From: Rhyacichthys aspro
Taxonomy: Eukaryota > Chordata > Actinopteri > Gobiiformes > Rhyacichthyidae
NCBI GenBank assembly: GCA_036850595.1
Contig: CM072149.1
Span: forward strand, 1,278,001-1,342,000
Direction: 5' to 3'
DNA: 64,000 nucleotides
Shown: in pieces, positions 46,515 through 58,493 of the stretch
How the letters are laid out: the number at the start of each line of letters is the position of its first letter
Position numbering within the stretch: the first letter of the stretch is position 1
Position numbers and translations under genes: made by a program
The notes under the pieces: model-generated
Database searches by the model: none
Told to the model about the DNA's origin: nothing
Seen by the model: only the letters and a program-made list of their open reading frames with translations

Positions 46515-47630
46515 TTTCTTCCTAAAAAATTGTAATTTCCTTTGCTCCTTAAACACCTCTATGAATTGCACCAGATCCAGAACTCCATGTTTGAATACAC
46601 TACCTAAAATATAACATGTAAAGCCGTTTTAAAAGCGCTAGAACAGTTTTAGTTTTAAGAAAAGATCCAAACAAAACTAGGGCTTAACATGCCACAGCTG
46701 CTTTGTTTTATTTTTATTCACATCTTCCAGGATCTGTTCATAAATGCACAAAGTTATTTAAATATGTCTTCGCGCCACCTTTCACGGCTGAGCTCCGCAC
46801 ACACCATTTCACACTGAACACACACATTCATCTGAGGCTCCAACCAGCCATGTAAGTCTGATGTCAGGGCAAATCTGTCTGGCAGAAAGTGCTTTTTGAT
46901 GAAGTCATTCATAAATTTTAATACGACATGTCAGCTAACATGATGTATAGACTAGCTGCTCATTTATATTTTAAAGAGGCTGCCGTTGAGAAAACAGCGG
47001 CGTCGTACCTAGCGCTACCTTCAAGTGCTGTCAGAGTGTGAGCAGAATAATGTCACCAGTCTTCGGGGTTTTAGGTACGCAACCCACAAATCTGCTGTCA
47101 AACACGACTGTGAGAAGCGTAAGAAAGCGGTTCAAAAATGCAAGAGAGATATGTTTAATACTTATGCGTTGGAACTAAACCACGTACTGTTTTCTTTAGG
47201 GATTTAAACTTATCGCGGTTGGGGCGAGGGTGTAGCTAGTTTGGTTTCTTTCACTTTTAACAGTCGAGAAACCTGTTTATTTTTAAGACGCTTTGTGGAG
47301 CATGAAAAGGACTTATCCAAATTAACCCATTTTGGATGTCCTTTTCTAACTTTTTTGCCTAAACGCATTTATATATTGCTTCAAATTGCCATGATATCTT
47401 TTTTTTTATCATTTTATAATATTTGAGAGACTATTTAACTAAATGCTGCGCAGAATGTTACAATAACAGCAAGAAATGAAAGTCGACTAACACTTTAACA
47501 CTTTCCTCCTGTTACTCTTGAGAAGAACAGATAGATTTTTCTGCTTCAAAGATCTCGCTCTTTTAGAAAGTCAAATATCTCCAACCAGGAGTGTTCTAAA
47601 ACGTTAAGGCTGGAGAAATCAGAGGCAAGA
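46515..47630. other. Non-coding interval, weak CNE-like part at 46720-47050
   Basis: About 46720-47050 is unique with balanced composition and TAAT-type sites, and may be regulatory. The rest is AT-rich. No gene. Confidence 0.4.
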
Positions 47631-48075
47631 CCGAGCAGTTTTGGCGCTCCAACTTCTCTCTGAATGGCTAAGCATCGTATTGAATTTCCCTTCACATAAT
47701 TCCGACCGATTCTTGCTTGGCTCAGTCGAAGGTGGTCAGTATCGGATTTTTCCAACCTAAGTTGTGCGCCTTGTATGAAAATGAGACACATTACCGGTCC
47801 ATTAATTGATCGTGGCTCTGCTTTGAAATGTGGACCTCCCTGAGAATCTTGAATTAGGGCGGACTCCAGCACCAATTAGGTGAGTCTGCGCTGTGTCTCC
47901 GGCGGCTCGTCTGACGCATCTCAATCAGACCGGCCCGTCCACAGGTGAAATGCCAAACACAGTCGCCGCTCGCCTTCATGAATGCTAACGGCAGAGCGGC
48001 GCTAATGAAATTCATGTCCAAATCATGCCGTGCATACAGCAAAGGGGCCAAAGGCTAATCGCCTCTGATTGGCTG
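47631..48075. promoter_or_regulatory. CNE-like unique block
   Basis: Unique sequence with GGTCCATTAATTGATCGTGG near 47797, CACCAATTAGGTGAG near 47870 (a near-palindrome around an ATTA core) and GCGCTAATGAAATTCATGTC near 47999. Balanced base composition and no repeats. A 109-aa minus frame crosses it without domains. Confidence 0.35.
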
Positions 48076-48113
48076 CTGAACACCTCTAACTGATCAGAGA
48101 ACGGCTCTTCAGG

Positions 48114-49575
48114 TATCGGATCATTTCTGTGCTTAATTAATCGCATGTTTTGCACAGATTTGGACGCTTTTCACTTTAAGAAACAAACAAATTTGAGTTT
48201 CGTTTGAATCCGCCGACACTGAACCTTGACTTTTTTTCAGTTTCATTTCCGTTTTGCGTCATTCTTTGTTTCCTTAGAAGAGAAGAGTGTGGACTTTCAT
48301 GTATCGGATCATTTCTGCGCTTAATTAATCACATTTTGCACAGATTTTGACACTTTTCACTTTAAGAAACGAACAAATTTGTCTTTCGTTTGAATCCGCT
48401 GACACTGAACCCCGCCTTTTTTCAAGTTTCATTTCCGTTTTGCGTCATTCTTTGTTTCCTTAGAAGAGAAGAGTGTGGACTTTCATGTATCGGATCATTT
48501 CTGCGCTTAATTAATCACGTTTTGCACAGATTTTGACACTTTTCACTTTAAGAAACGAACAAATTTGACTTTCGTTTGAATCCGCTGACACTCAACCCCG
48601 CCTTTTTTAAAGTTTCATTTCCGTTTTGCGTCATTCTTTGTTTCCTTAGAAGAGAAGAGTGTGGACTTTCACGTATCGGATCATTTCTGCGCTTAATTAA
48701 TAGCACGTTTTGCACAGATTTTGACACTTTTCACTTTAAGAAACGAATTTGTCTTTCGTTTGAATCCGCTGACACTGAACCCCGCCTTTTTTCAAGTTTC
48801 ATTCCCGTTTTGCGTCATTCTTTGTTTCCTTCGAAGAGAAGAGTGTGGACTTTAATGTATCGGATCATTTCTGTGCTTAATTAATAGCACGTTTTGCACA
48901 TATTTTGACAGTTTTCACTTTAAGAAACAAACAAATTTGTCTTTCGTTTGAATCCGCTGACACTCAACCCCGCCTTTTTTAAAGTTTCATTTCCGTTTTG
49001 CGTCATTCTTTGTTTCCTTAGAAGAGAAGAGTGTGGACTTTCATGTATCGGATCATTTCTGCGCTTAATTAATCACATTTTGCACATATTTTGACAGTTT
49101 TCACTTTAAGAAACAAACAAATTTGTCTTTCGTTTAAATCCGCCGACACTGAACCCCGCCTCTTTTAAAGTTTCATTTCCGTTTTGCGTCATTCTTTGTT
49201 TCCTTAGAAGAGAAGAGTGTGGACTTTCATGTATCGGATCATTTCTGTGCTCAATTAATAGCATGTTTTGCACAGATTTTGACGCTTTTCACTTTAAGAA
49301 ACGAACAAATTTGTCTTTCGTTTGAATCCGCTGACACTCAACCTCGCCTTTTTTAAAGTTTCATTTCCGTTTTGCGTCATTCTTTGTTTCCTTAGAAGAG
49401 AAGAGTGTAGACTTTCCTGTATCGGATCATTTCTGCGCTTAATTAATAGCAGGTTTTGCACAGATTTTGACACTTTTCACTTTCACTTTGTCTTTCGTTT
49501 GAATCCGCTGACAATGAACCGCAGTTTTGCATTTGTTTCCTTAGAAGAGAAGAGTGTGGGCTTTCACGGGTTAAC
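48114..49575. repeat. Tandem array of ~186-bp satellite-like units
   Basis: About 7.8 head-to-tail copies. The landmark TATCGGATCATTTCTG starts at 48114, 48302, 48488, 48674, 48858, 49046, 49232 and 49420 (last is ATCGG after TGT), giving spacings of 184-188 bp. Each unit also has CTTAATTAAT, TTTTGCACAGATTTTGAC, CACTTTAAGAAACGAAC, GTTTTGCGTCATTCTTTG and AGAAGAGAAGAGTGTGGAC. The last unit is shortened by internal deletion. The spacing is close to nucleosome repeat length. The open frames across it (up to 102 aa) are not maintained from unit to unit, so it is non-coding. Confidence 0.97.
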
Positions 49576-49689
49576 CCTGTTGCGCCATGTGATTAAGCAA
49601 ATTACACATTAAACAAACATGACAGTTTTCATCTCACCCAAACATCTAAAAGCACTCCACGGAGCGCAGATAGACTCGCCGTCTGTCAT

Positions 49690-50060
49690 AACTCTCCCCG
49701 TAATCCACAGAGCTGACCATGTGCTGTGTTCAGATGTGTCCTGCCACTCTAAACCCTGTTGTAATCCCGCCTTGAGCCAGCGTGAGCCTTAATTGAAATA
49801 ATCCCTGTGATGAGCGAGGCCGAGTGCAAAGGGCCGCAGCCCGAGCCAGTTTCATGATGGGTCCAGTTTAACCCACTGTGTGAGTCTGACCTTTCCCTCG
49901 CTGCTCGCTGGGACCATCTGAAGCGGGCCCGTGCAGACATCTGGTGGGGCAGCGGGGAGGGCCTTAGATCCGCCTGGATGCTCCCAGAGGCCATTCAGAT
50001 CCTGTCAGACTCACTGTACAATATACTGCTGGAGGCCACATGACAGCTTTCACATAATCT
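49690..50060. promoter_or_regulatory. CNE-like unique block
   Basis: Unique balanced sequence with GAGCCTTAATTGAAATAATC near 49784 and GC-richer flanks, directly after the tandem array. Inferred regulatory candidate only. Confidence 0.28.
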
Positions 50061-50178
50061 CACTGGAGCTTCAGCTAATCCCACTTTTTTTTTTTTTACC
50101 CCAAAATCAATCCATCCAATGTTTCACGTGTCAAATTTACATTCTTTACATAAGTTAAATGAAGAGAATGCATCTTCT

Positions 50179-50565
50179 CAAGGTTCCCACGGGTGCTTGA
50201 AATCCTTGAAAAATGTTTTCAAGGTTGTAAAAGTCCTTGAATTTTGGATCAAGTGCTTGAAAGTGCTTGAAATTCAGATTATTGCTTTAATCATTCACAA
50301 TCTCATTGCTCAAAGCTCAAAGGTTTGGTTCTGGGCTGCCTTATGTAAAAGAAATCAAACTTAAAGGGACACTTTCACATCTTTCGATCACACAAGTTTC
50401 ATTTCTTAAGTATTTAGCAAAGTCTTTTTTTATGCCACAATGGATTTAAATGAGAAAAACTACATTAAGTATATATGTATGTTAACATGTAATTTACCGC
50501 AGTTGTAAGGTGCTTGAAAAACATGAAAACACACCTTGAAAGTGCTTGAAAAGTGCTGAAATTTG
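50179..50565 (+). mobile_element. CTTGAA-rich DNA element, copy 3
   Basis: Starts CAAGGTTCCCACGGGTGCTTG, runs through AATCCTTGAAAAATGTTTTC and GAAAGTGCTTGAAATTCAGA, and ends AAAGTGCTTGAAAAGTGCTG before the terminus is lost. It keeps the 5' end missing from copy 2. The two share a middle segment (TTTATGCCACAATGGATTTA) and the GGTGCTTGAAAAACATGAAA segment. Confidence 0.75.
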
Positions 50566-52255
50566 ATTTTTTTCTCATTTACAAGCAAATCATTTAAGAC
50601 ATTTACAGGACAATGTTAAAAAATGTATTATGATGTACCCCCTGAGTGTAGCATATTCAGCTGCACACTCTCATGGGACTGTTACAACTCTATCTATCTC
50701 TTGTACTGCTCCAAGCAAACTATTAGCATCCCTTTGACCAATGCTAAGGCAATACTGACTATTTTCACCGTTACTAATGTAAACAACATCCCATTGTTCC
50801 GATTGGATCACGATAAATCCAGTCACCTCCAGTTATTCACATAAAGCAGCAGCCCTTTGCGAACGCTGCCCGTGGAAGCCCTCCCAGATGGTACTGGGTA
50901 ACAGACAGACAGGTTACTCATGCCCCATCACTCAGAGTGATATAGTGGCTGAGAAGGCTGTCTGCTGTTACACAGATACTCTCCGCAGGACCTCATGTCA
51001 ACACCAAACATTATACACAAACTTTACGCACCCTCGAGGGGATAATCTGAGTTCGGTAAAAGGTCTCACTTCTGTTTGAAAACCTGTGAGGATGAAATAA
51101 TGACTGTGATGGTCTGTCCTGCAGCTGATTGGTCTTCAAAGAAAAGTAAGAAGATGAAGATAGTGTCACTCCACCTCGCCCAGATGACAATGCCGTGAAA
51201 AAATGGTTGCTCCCGACCTGACTCGTCCCTTTTTTTGCTCGTTTGCCACGCTTAAACGTTTCAGATCGTCAAATAAATTGAGATATTAGATAAAGGTGCA
51301 AAAAAATCACCAGTCTGACAAAGCTTTTCTGCTTTTCTACCCCAACAATTGCATGAAATTTCAATATTTATAGATTATTTGACCTGTGCCAGTGTGATAC
51401 ATCTGCTCATTTTTGAGTTATTTATAGTTTGCATTAAAAACGTGCAACCTTTCACCAGAAAACCCAACGCCTTTAAGCCTCTCTTATATAAAAAACATTT
51501 AAAAAATAAAACAAAACAGCAGCTTTTCATGTACTCCACTGTGTAACTCACTGTTTAACGCGTAAAAAAGCAGGCTGCCATCTTTAAAAAGCTATTTATA
51601 AGACAGTTATTACAAACCCAACAGGAGTTTGCAGCAGTGTAGTTACAGAATCCATCTCCTACAAATTATAAAACGACAAATAGTCATGTTATATAATGTG
51701 ACAAGGGCCGGAATAAGGACCCTGAGAGTTGAAAATATACTTTACTGAACAATAATAACGTGTGTGTGGTAGTAAAACAGCAGACTAGGGACAGGGGGCA
51801 AGATAAAGACAAATACCTTGAGGGTAACAGGGTTAGCAGGAATAGCAAGTAGCCTGTAACAACAACCTGTCTTTCCATTTAGTCATTTTGATTGTGTACA
51901 TGTTTTTATTTATATGGCACATTTATTAAAGCAGAGGGATGAATCAAAAAAATGATCCAGCAAGGAATGGAAGAGGTAAAGGACAAAATACCTACAATTC
52001 TAAATACTTTTGGATCTTTACTTCTAAGTCTAGCCTTCATAATCATTCGACTTTCCACAGTCTGTTGCTAATGCCCCACTTCTGTGCGATTATCGGCTGG
52101 ACGTTCTTCACCGATAAACGCGTTTGTCTCGCCGTATTTAGTCATTCCGTCTTTGAGCGGTCTGTCTCTTTTGCTCCCGCCGCTGTGTTGAAAACAGTGC
52201 ATTAACATCTGCAGCCCATTTAGCGCCGCTGACACCGGGCTAATAACAGTGTGTG

Positions 52256-52258
<3 letters not shown>
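50566..52258. other. Non-coding interval
   Basis: Mixed composition without a recognised gene. At 52060-52160, unique sequence contains a 7-bp inverted site, TTATCGG (52090-52096) and CCGATAA (52111-52117), and may be a small regulatory block. Confidence 0.42.

Positions 52259-52300
<42 letters not shown>
52259..52300. repeat. (GT)n microsatellite
   Basis: About 20 GT units after a GTGTGTCCGT lead-in. Spurious Cys/Val frames on + and His/Thr frames on - come from it. Confidence 0.97.
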
Positions 52301-52301
<1 letters not shown>

Positions 52302-53530
52302 CGCTCCGGCAGCAGCCAACAGGCACAGCTGAGAGGTGTCAGCGCGGCTCCTACGCCTCCTCTAACGGTTTCACATTCAGGGGGCGCTTTCTTTTTTTTT
52401 TCCCCCCGTTCGCTATTTTCGAGCTTCTCCGGACGACGGCTTTAAAGGGACAACATTCAAACGCGCTTGTGTTCGCCTTCCAGTTTGTCGTTCGGTGGCG
52501 GTAATGGCCGGCTTATTACACTTAATCAAATGCCACAGAAGGTCAGATAGCAGCACCTAAGGGAGGCTACGTGTAAGTGAACAAGAGTGATAACAAGTGC
52601 TGCCACATCCACGCCTCTTTGTTATCCTCCCACAGTGTTTTCGCTATTGTCATCCGTCTATTTCAAATTATTGATCTTTTGCAAATATTTTTCAAGGTAT
52701 CTTAATTACTCGCAAAAGAAGCAGCCTCTTGGCCGATGGACAACACAAATAAGTTCATTTGCATTTCTGTGTTGTGAGTGTTTTGGCAAGCGCCGCACCA
52801 GTCCAGATTGTAACCCCTATTTGTGCCTCCAAAAACCTGCCTTGGAGGAGCGTCCACGGAGGGATTAGGGATTTAGTGGGGAAGGTAAGTGTGACTACAA
52901 GCTTTGGCTCGCCATCTGCTCCCCAGCAGAGTTGAGGCCAACCTGTGCAGCCTGCAGCAAAGACCTGGGCACTGTGCTAACGCTGGCTCGAGCCAACCTG
53001 GCGCCCGCGGCCCCAATCACCAACAGTCTGCTGATTAGTTGTAAGAAGCACTCCATATGTAGCAAAGTTTTTTTCCCCTCCTCTTTCTGTCTGTCTCCTC
53101 TCCTTCCTCTCCTCCTTATGTATTCTCTCACTCAATTAAATAAATATGAAATATGTATAAATGGATTTTTTTTTCTTTTTTCTTTTTTTTCAAATGGCAC
53201 GTTGCCTCAAGTTTTCTGGCAAGGTAAAAAAAAAAAACAAGCCCGTTGTTCACCTCTGACAGAGCTCAGAGCCAAGGAAGAAGGACAGTCCTGGCTCACG
53301 TCTTTCTTCTCGTCTTCTCTCCCTTGTGCTTTTTCGTCTGGCAAGGCCCGCTCACAGATGACAGGGGTTTGTGGCCCGTCTGATCACCCCTCTCCTAAGG
53401 TTTCCTATTCCACTCTTTGCTATTTTCTAACAGGTTAAAAAAACATACGATTTCCGTCGCACAAAAGGTTTTAAATGTTCACAGTCTCGGGGGGAAAGCC
53501 ACTTTAGCCCCCACCCTTGAGTGTAGCATG
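52301..53530. other. Non-coding interval with an exon-like stretch
   Basis: Within 52862-53045 a donor-like GTAAGT (52885) and an acceptor-like CTGCTCCCCAG (52927) precede a GC-rich frame beginning MRPTCAACSKDLGTVLTLAR. The translation soon enters T-rich low complexity (53068-53110 and 53166-53190) and matches no family I know, so no gene is called. Confidence 0.35.
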
Positions 53531-53533
53531 CTC

Positions 53534-53580
53534 TGATTGGTCAGTGGGACCTCTCTGTAAAGCATTTCTGTGATTGGTCA
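53534..53580. promoter_or_regulatory. Paired CCAAT-type boxes
   Basis: The 10-mer TGATTGGTCA occurs at 53534-53543 and again at 53571-53580, 37 bp apart. On the minus strand both read TGACCAATCA, the NF-Y-type CCAAT core. Such pairs occur in TATA-less promoters, but no start site, CpG island or gene is visible nearby. Confidence 0.35.
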
Positions 53581-55439
53581 ACTGAGACTTTTATTGCTGG
53601 TTGTGTCTCCTTAAACATAGATTAGTTATGTGACCGTGAGATCCTTCACATCACGTCACATCTTCAGGTTTAAACCTCACTGAACAATGCATGTTCAATC
53701 ACTGTTCATGTAAAATGCATTACCACATTTTATTTCAGATTTCTTACAGACTCTTAGTACAATAGCAACTTCAGGGCGTCACTTTAGACCCTGACAGTGC
53801 CATCATGCTGCAACTTTGCAACTTTTTAGTCCTAAAATATGAACAAATGAAGACAAAAGAGCCACAATTAGAAGATATCATGTTTAATTGCAGCTTATTG
53901 TCAGTAAACAACCGAGAGAGGCAGAGCAGATTGGTGAAAGGTGGGTCTGTTCATGCAGCCAAGGAAGAACCAACCAAGACAAAGAGGATGCACAAGTCCC
54001 CTGGTAGATACCCGAGAAACAGACCAGAGGAGGAGGAAGAAAAGGAGGGAAAACCAGCAGAAACATAATGCTCATTATTAAATTGCAACCGTTCCTGCTG
54101 CCAGGAACCTATTTCTCACTATTAATTATTCATATTTTATTTCAGTAATCCAATACTCAGGTGAGAGCATGTGATAGAACATGTAATTTCAAAGCTTAAT
54201 GGGAGCAGAGTGGCCTGAACAAGGGATTAGGAGTCTGCATAAATCACTAATGGCTGTGTGGATGTACAGGTTGAATCTGTCTTGCTTTGTGTTTACTTGG
54301 GTTTTATTGCGTTGCATTGCTTCAAGGAAAACACTTGATGCTGACCTTTCTGCACAACTTAAGGAGCATGACACTGAAGGTTGGGAGGTGGTGCGGCATA
54401 AAAACATATTTCCCAGGCAATATCAGACAGTGTAATTTGCTGATTTGTCTAAACAAAGTGTCCATCAGCATTTTTCTCTATGTCTCTCGCTGACAGTGAA
54501 TATACAGAAGCAGTGAGATGTTTGCAAATGCAAATATGATTCACACAGATTCATACAAATTATGCTTTTGGAGCAAAACAGCACCATTACTTACTTCTGA
54601 TCTAATTATCTTAACCCTCTCCTTCATTGGCTCTCAGTCCATCACCTTCATTTGTCTGAAGCCCTCACTCATAATGACACTTTATGGACTTGCTGGAATC
54701 TGAGGGAGATTATAAACATACAGTGTTTTGTCAGTGAAGCCGGGGGCCTGCTTTTTAAATTTTATGCTCTCACATAAATGCCTTTGTCATTCCATCGCTT
54801 ATAAACTGACACTACACCAGGCCCATCCACTTTGACTGTGCACACATAAGGACAGTAGCCCAGAGCAGCCCACTGCATTCTCCTCAAGAAAAATGGAGGT
54901 GTGTAGTGATGTATAATGGAGCAAATACTGAGTATCATGAAAAAAAATGCATTTTGCATTTAAATTTAATTGTAAATGTTAATTTGTATAAATGGAAAGT
55001 ATATGCCATACATCTGTATTTTTAAATGCCAGTGGCCTAATCCCTCTATTTGGTCATAAACAGCAAACATGTTTTCAGTATTCTGTCCTTTCTATTCAAC
55101 TCCTTAGTGTTCACATACAAGTGTTCACATAGTGATGGAGCAGGTGAACACACATTTACAGAGCTACTTGTGTGACTATGGATTTTGACAGCTCTGTAGG
55201 TTTGTTTTTTACCCTCATATTTATTATATGGTGTTGTAGTTATATTGTAGCGTTGCACTCAATTCCTGCTTTCATTAATAGAAACTACAAGTCAAACTTC
55301 AAAAAGCCAAAACTACAGAATACTTTCAAGGAAGTAGCAGTAAAAAGTCCGTTCTCTTTTTGCAGCGGAGCATCAAGCCTCATTTTTAAACAGCACTCAT
55401 ACACGTGTTAACAGATTTATGTAAAAGGTTAACGTGCTT
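53581..55439. other. Non-coding interval
   Basis: AT-rich to balanced DNA without a recognised gene. Short frames (up to 87 aa) have no domain. Confidence 0.45.
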
Positions 55440-56130
55440 GTGTAATTCTGCTCAGGCGCTGCCATTTTGAGCCCCCTTGCCCCCACCTCCCTCCCTGAAT
55501 GAAGAAAAGGGGAACAGGCGCCCATTTCCCTGCCACCATTATGCTCATTTGTCCTGTCAAGAGAATGACAGGCCGTTTGACTCTTCCCCAGATACGACCA
55601 TTAGGTAACGCTCTGTCATCTGACAGCCAGGCATTCTGCCGCTCCCTAAAAACCCCCTAATTATTTCCTTCGCAGAGACAGACCATGGCGGGTAGGTAAT
55701 TTTTAACCTTTCACGTGCACCTGGGGAACCCTCCTCCGGGGAGCCAAGGTGCCTGTGTGGCATTCAGTCTTCAAAACATGACCTTTTATGGCCGTTCGGA
55801 GAGCAGTTGGCACCGGGTGCCACGCGCCGGCTAATGCTAATGTTGATGACTAATTTATGCATCAGCCGACTGCATCTGCAGCAAGTTTAGTCTAGCAACA
55901 ATGTGTGATAGATCGGGGAGGAAGAGGAGGGGCATCAAACCACAGAACAAGCAGAGGTGAAAGGAATTTTGGGGCAACGGGTGGGGCCTGTGAGGCCCCC
56001 GTTAGCCCTGTGCGACAGGGAATTGAGGGGCTAATTATGTTGCAGGGAATACATTCGGCGTGACCATTGAGCCTTTTTAGAATTTGTCGAGAGCAATCTG
56101 ACTAACGTGGCTGACCTTTACTTTTTTAGC
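55440..56130. promoter_or_regulatory. Strongest CNE-like block
   Basis: About 700 bp of unique, GC-balanced sequence dense in candidate sites: CCCCCTAATTATTTCC near 55654, CCGGCTAATGCTAATGTTGA at 55828, GACTAATTTATGCATCAG at 55848 and GGGGCTAATTATGTTGCAGG at 56027. There are also several TGACAG/CTGTCA MEIS/TGIF-type sites around 55555-55625. Combined HOX/PBX/MEIS-like motifs are typical of vertebrate developmental enhancers. Conservation was not tested. Confidence 0.42.
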
Positions 56131-56867
56131 CCAAATTGCGGGTGACCAGAGAGCATGCAAGATGTGTGCATACTCTATGACCTAATTGGCTTTTTTTCTG
56201 GTGAGGCTAAATGCTGCTCCACCTCTCAGAAAGTTTTATAAATAACAAGATATTACAGTGGATACAAAAGCAAATTTACACTGATCAAACATGCTTGCAA
56301 CATAGGTATACAGATAATAACGATACTAACTAAAATAAAGTTCTCCCAGCATGCCATTAGCAGTTCTCATTTACCACCATCATATTAGTATAATATGAAT
56401 TTAATATTCAGATGACAGCTTAGTTACAGGAAACATAGCCTCTAAGACATCAGAGACACCACTAACACAGTGTAGCAACAAATAACTCTCTACATTTACA
56501 ACAACACAACATCAATGACAATATACTTTCTTTTAGTTTTTAAAAAACTTCAGATTTGCAGAACTACTGCAGTTTTCTAAGACTGAGCAGATGTGTGTAA
56601 ACACCAGAGTAACTTTAATGTTTTGAGGAACACTGTTGACATCAACACTCCTCACACCTCTCATGCCCCTCTGAGGTGCACTTATAGCTGTGTCCCCCGC
56701 CATGTTGGCATGTTGGCCTCTTCTGTGATTTCTTCCTGTGCCACCTCATGTTATTAACATAACAAATTTAAATGGTCTATATAAATAATACGTTCACACA
56801 AATGCAAACTGACTCAGCTGACACTGTTTAGGCAGCGCTTCCAACATCTGTTTATGAGCACTTTGCC
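56131..56867. other. AT-rich non-coding interval
   Basis: Nothing recognisable. Confidence 0.5.
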
Positions 56868-56891
56868 TAATGATATCATCCGATATCATTA
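56868..56891. promoter_or_regulatory. Perfect short palindrome with TAAT and GATATC cores
   Basis: TAATGATATC (56868-56877), a 4-nt spacer, then GATATCATTA (56882-56891). The two arms are exact inverted copies. This could be a paired binding site for a dimeric homeodomain or GATA-like factor; no factor is assigned. Confidence 0.3.
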
Positions 56892-58001
56892 ACTGTGGCA
56901 GTATGCAGCACAGCAGCAGGTGCAGCTGTATGCCCCACCCCCAGCACACACACTCACACATGTACGCACACACAGATGCTCCACCAACACCAGCACCTTC
57001 CCTCCCTTCCACCCGCAAATCGCCAAACCGCTCATTAGGACAATTTTCCTCAACACAAATGCAGCCCCTATGATTTCAATCTGTATATCACCTGTAATTG
57101 TAGTTTTTAGCCCGAGCCTGATTCCATACATTTAGTTAGAGTAAACTGTGACTGTGGCGCGAGCTCTGAGCGCACTCCTCTCGCACAGCGGCCAGCTGCA
57201 CAGCCTGTTTTTAGAAGGCAGCGTTGTGTGCTGTGAGTGTGCTTCTCTGGAGGCAGGGCTTGGCGGGCCCCGGCTTTGTTTCCTGACTTGGTTTGTTATG
57301 TTTAGATGCTGGGAATTATAGAAAATGAAAATGATTATTTCTGGCAGGAACACTAAAGCTTCTTCCTCTCTGTGACCGGAAGGCCACATTCAGGGTCTGA
57401 TCAGGTCCCGTCTTTGATTGTGCGCTGCTATAATTAGTCACGTGGGCCATTCAAACGTGCCACCAAATGGTTGTTTACGTTCGACTATTACAGTATTTAC
57501 ACATTTCAAACAAATAATGCAAAGACAAATGTTAAAAAGGCCTCTTCGATCCTGTATTTTTTGAGACTTTGTTTTAGGAGAAGTCTCATAATTGATCTGT
57601 AATGTGATAGATGTTTGTGTATTACCACTATTTCTATTATATTATATACACAGGGAATTCTGATAGGCATTGAACGGATTAAAATGCAGTGATTTGTTTC
57701 TAATGCACATAATATGGATATCCACAGTTCAGGTATGGCTTAGGTATGACATTTCTAACCATAAATCTTTTTTTGAAACACTATCCACTATTTGATATGT
57801 ACAGGTAGCATCTGAAAGTTCTTGTGCTTCCACCGCATTCAAGCACATATAAAGTTTTATTTCCATCTGAGATACAAATCATGTTTAAATGTACTTAGTG
57901 AAAGTCTGAAGCCATGGCCATACACTGCTGCAACGAAGAGCAGAATATTATTTGTATTTGATTGATTTGTAAACCTTTTGAGCACAGGTTCTAGGCCCAT
58001 G
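56892..58001. other. Non-coding interval
   Basis: A CA-rich stretch at 56944-56973; GC-balanced at 57130-57480, otherwise AT-rich. No gene. Confidence 0.45.
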
Positions 58002-58485
58002 GATTTGAATCAGATTTATTGGCCCTCCAATGCATTTAGTGGGTTTTGGCGAAGATCTGAGGCCAGGTTTTAGATGGATTTGAATCAGATTAATTTTGTT
58101 TATGAAAACTTAAGCCAGGTTTTTGATACAAATATTTATATATAAACTGCTTAAATCCAAATAAAACATGTTCAAATCCATCTAGAACAGTTCAAATCCA
58201 ACTAAAAGCTCAGTGAATTTTAATAAAACCTGTTTAAATCCAAATAAAAACCTGGTCAAATCCAACTAAAACTTGTTCAAATCCAACTAAAACCTCCACA
58301 AATCCTAATAAAACCTGTTTGAATCCACCTAAAACCAGTTTCCATAAAAAGAGAAAAATAATGTTAAAGACAAAACCTTTCAATCAAAATTAAATAAAAG
58401 CTTTCCAACTTTGACAATCTTCGGCCCCTCAAAGGTTTCTTATTTACTATCGTGGCCCCTCACCACTTTGAGTTTGACACCACTG
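58002..58485 (+). mobile_element. Minisatellite-bearing hAT-like element, copy G (5'-degraded)
   Basis: The 3' end is complete: TCTTCGGCCCCTCAAAGGT, GTGGCCCCTCACCACTTTG, AGTTTGACACCACTG ending at 58485. Its right flank GTCTGGAT fits nTnnnnAn. The 5' terminal repeat is absent: the element begins in ATGGATTTGAATCAGATTT and TTGGCCCTCCAATGCATTTA. About nine degenerate array units lie at 58141-58340. The copy looks old. Confidence 0.8.
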
Positions 58486-58493
58486 GTCTGGAT

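Noticed and set aside
47546..47875. 109-aa minus-strand ORF
   Set aside because: Not low complexity, but no recognised family, no splice context, and it overlaps a TAAT-rich CNE-like block.
52932..53050. Exon beginning TCAACSKDLGTVL
   Set aside because: Although GC-rich and preceded by an AG, the frame leads into T-rich low complexity, the opposite strand is also open and I recognise no family.
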